Origin: an uncultured Faecalibacterium sp.
Lineage (GTDB): Bacteria; Bacillota; Clostridia; Oscillospirales; Ruminococcaceae
Assembly (NCBI GenBank): GCA_900765105.1
Contig: CAAFQM010000256.1
Location: forward strand, 1 to 5,765
Direction: 5' to 3'
DNA: 5,765 nt
Shown here: positions 5,050 to 5,765 of the stretch, one piece after another
Layout of the letters: each line of letters begins with the position of its first letter
Position numbering within the stretch: the stretch's first letter is position 1
The notes under the pieces: generated by a model
What the model was told of the DNA's origin: nothing
Database searches by the model: none
What the model saw: the letters and a program-made list of their open reading frames with translations, nothing else
Program-made: the position numbers and the translations under genes

Positions 5050-5765
5050 TCAGTAATAAATAACGCAGACATATGTGTACTCCGCGTTGACGATTCCGAC
5101 CGAGATACGGGTGTAGTTTGCATCGCCGCTATCGTATGTTTGTGTCATGATCACACAGCTCGATACCGAATTATATACCTGCTCGCGCAGCGCATTTTCC
5201 TGACTTTCTGCCTCAGCGCGGCTGACTTGGCCGGCATCTCCCTTTTCCATCCACGAAACAATGCCCTCAGCCTGCGCCTGAAATGTATTATCCAGTGTCA
5301 CCGGTGCGTAGCCATCCTTTGCACGGAACTGATTGATTTCTTTCAGCACTTTTTGTTTTGTCAGTATCCATGGTTGATCATCCGAACCGCTTGCTGTGCT
5401 CTGCGCCGGAGCTGCCGGTGCAGCTGCAGGCTTCGGCTCTTCCTTCTTCTGGAAGCCGCCCTCCGGCTTGTCGTTCTTCCATGTATAGGTCTCGGCGGTC
5501 AGGTCGGTCTTGCCAGGGTTCAGGATGAACCAGACGCCCTCGCCCTCACGGCTGCGGCCCTCATAGCCGCCGTAGTAAACGTACAGGCTCTTCAGCGAGA
5601 CAGCGCTCACATCCTCCGCCGTCGGGTCTGCCACAGTTTCCAGTGCGTCCGCCGTGACAATACCGTTTTCCTCTTCGTTCACATCGGCCCATGCCGTATC
5701 GTTGACATAGACCGCCAGCATCTTGCCGTCTGCATCGTAGTAACGCAGCTGGTAGCCGCGGGCCA
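5050..5765 (-). CDS. Probable exported protein with MORN-like segment and CAP/SCP-like C-terminal domain (5' end outside window)
   Basis: The frame is open to the right edge; 237 residues are visible and the true start is not in the window. Visible residues 1-30 (ARGYQLRYYDADGKMLAVYV...) are of unknown type. Residues 62-79 (YYGGYEGRSREGEGVWF) and 93-104 (YTWKNDKPEGGF) resemble MORN-type repeats (Y.G....G...G.G.). Residues 106-128 are an Ala/Pro/Ser-rich linker typical of exported proteins. Residues 130-237 begin LTKQKVLKEINQFRAKDGYAPVTLDNTFQAQAEGI (134-168), matching the start of CAP/SCP (PR-1-like) domains, and end with a beta-rich RISVGIVNAEYTYVCVIYY. The domain is short for a CAP domain, and I do not see the canonical His of the CAP cavity. 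Cys203 and Cys233 could form a disulfide. The stop codon is 20 bases before the lipoprotein ATG, suggesting one operon and a shared site outside the membrane. Function unknown; the domain assignments are by eye. Confidence 0.75.
   Translation of the reverse strand, partial: ARGYQLRYYDADGKMLAVYVNDTAWADVNEEENGIVTADALETVADPTAEDVSAVSLKSLYVYYGGYEGRSREGEGVWFILNPGKTDLTAETYTWKNDKPEGGFQKKEEPKPAAAPAAPAQSTASGSDDQPWILTKQKVLKEINQFRAKDGYAPVTLDNTFQAQAEGIVSWMEKGDAGQVSRAEAESQENALREQVYNSVSSCVIMTQTYDSGDANYTRISVGIVNAEYTYVCVIYY

Noticed and set aside
5719..5721. ATG at 5721 as start of the rightmost gene
   Set aside because: The frame stays open with protein-like sequence (ARGYQLRYYDADGK) to the window edge, and no ribosome binding site precedes this ATG. 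The gene starts outside the window.

Overview
All genes in this window read on the minus strand. High-GC codon use, strong AGGAGG-type ribosome binding sites, a low-GC sigma-A-like promoter and the clostridial type of HisZ sequence point to a GC-rich, gut-type Firmicute of the class Clostridia. An Oscillospirales/Faecalibacterium-like relative is my best guess, from sequence style only and without a database search.

Right part (5765 down to 3407): two genes that look co-transcribed. The first, cut by the window edge, encodes a probable exported protein with a MORN-like segment, an Ala/Pro-rich linker and a compact C-terminal domain resembling the CAP/SCP family. Twenty bases later starts a 540-residue lipoprotein with three TPR repeats and two copies of a module carrying a DYDGDG calcium-loop motif. 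A strong intrinsic terminator (3350-3396) closes this unit 10 bases after the lipoprotein stop.

Middle (3115-3406): an intergenic region dense in signals. After the terminator come interleaved inverted repeats (3274-3337). Next is a near-consensus promoter (-35 TTTACA, 17-base spacer, -10 TAAAAT) whose spacer is almost entirely an 18-bp palindrome, flanked by tandem octamers of the same half-site. A leader of about 110 nt follows. I see no T-box and no His-rich leader peptide, so a DNA-binding repressor is the likeliest regulator of the downstream genes.

Left part (3114 down to 1): the start of a histidine biosynthesis operon, hisZG-hisD-hisC. HisZ (regulatory subunit) and HisG (short-form ATP phosphoribosyltransferase) are joined in one 532-residue reading frame. 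This protein makes phosphoribosyl-ATP in the first step of the pathway. HisD catalyses the last two oxidations to histidine, and HisC, truncated here, the preceding transamination. The genes overlap by 4 bases or are separated by 11, so they are almost certainly one transcript.

The most notable points are the HisZ-HisG fusion, the operator-like palindrome in the his promoter, and the unassigned TPR/calcium-loop lipoprotein with its CAP-like partner. I find no mobile element, CRISPR array, rRNA or tRNA. The only stretch without a gene is the 292-base 3115-3406 region.
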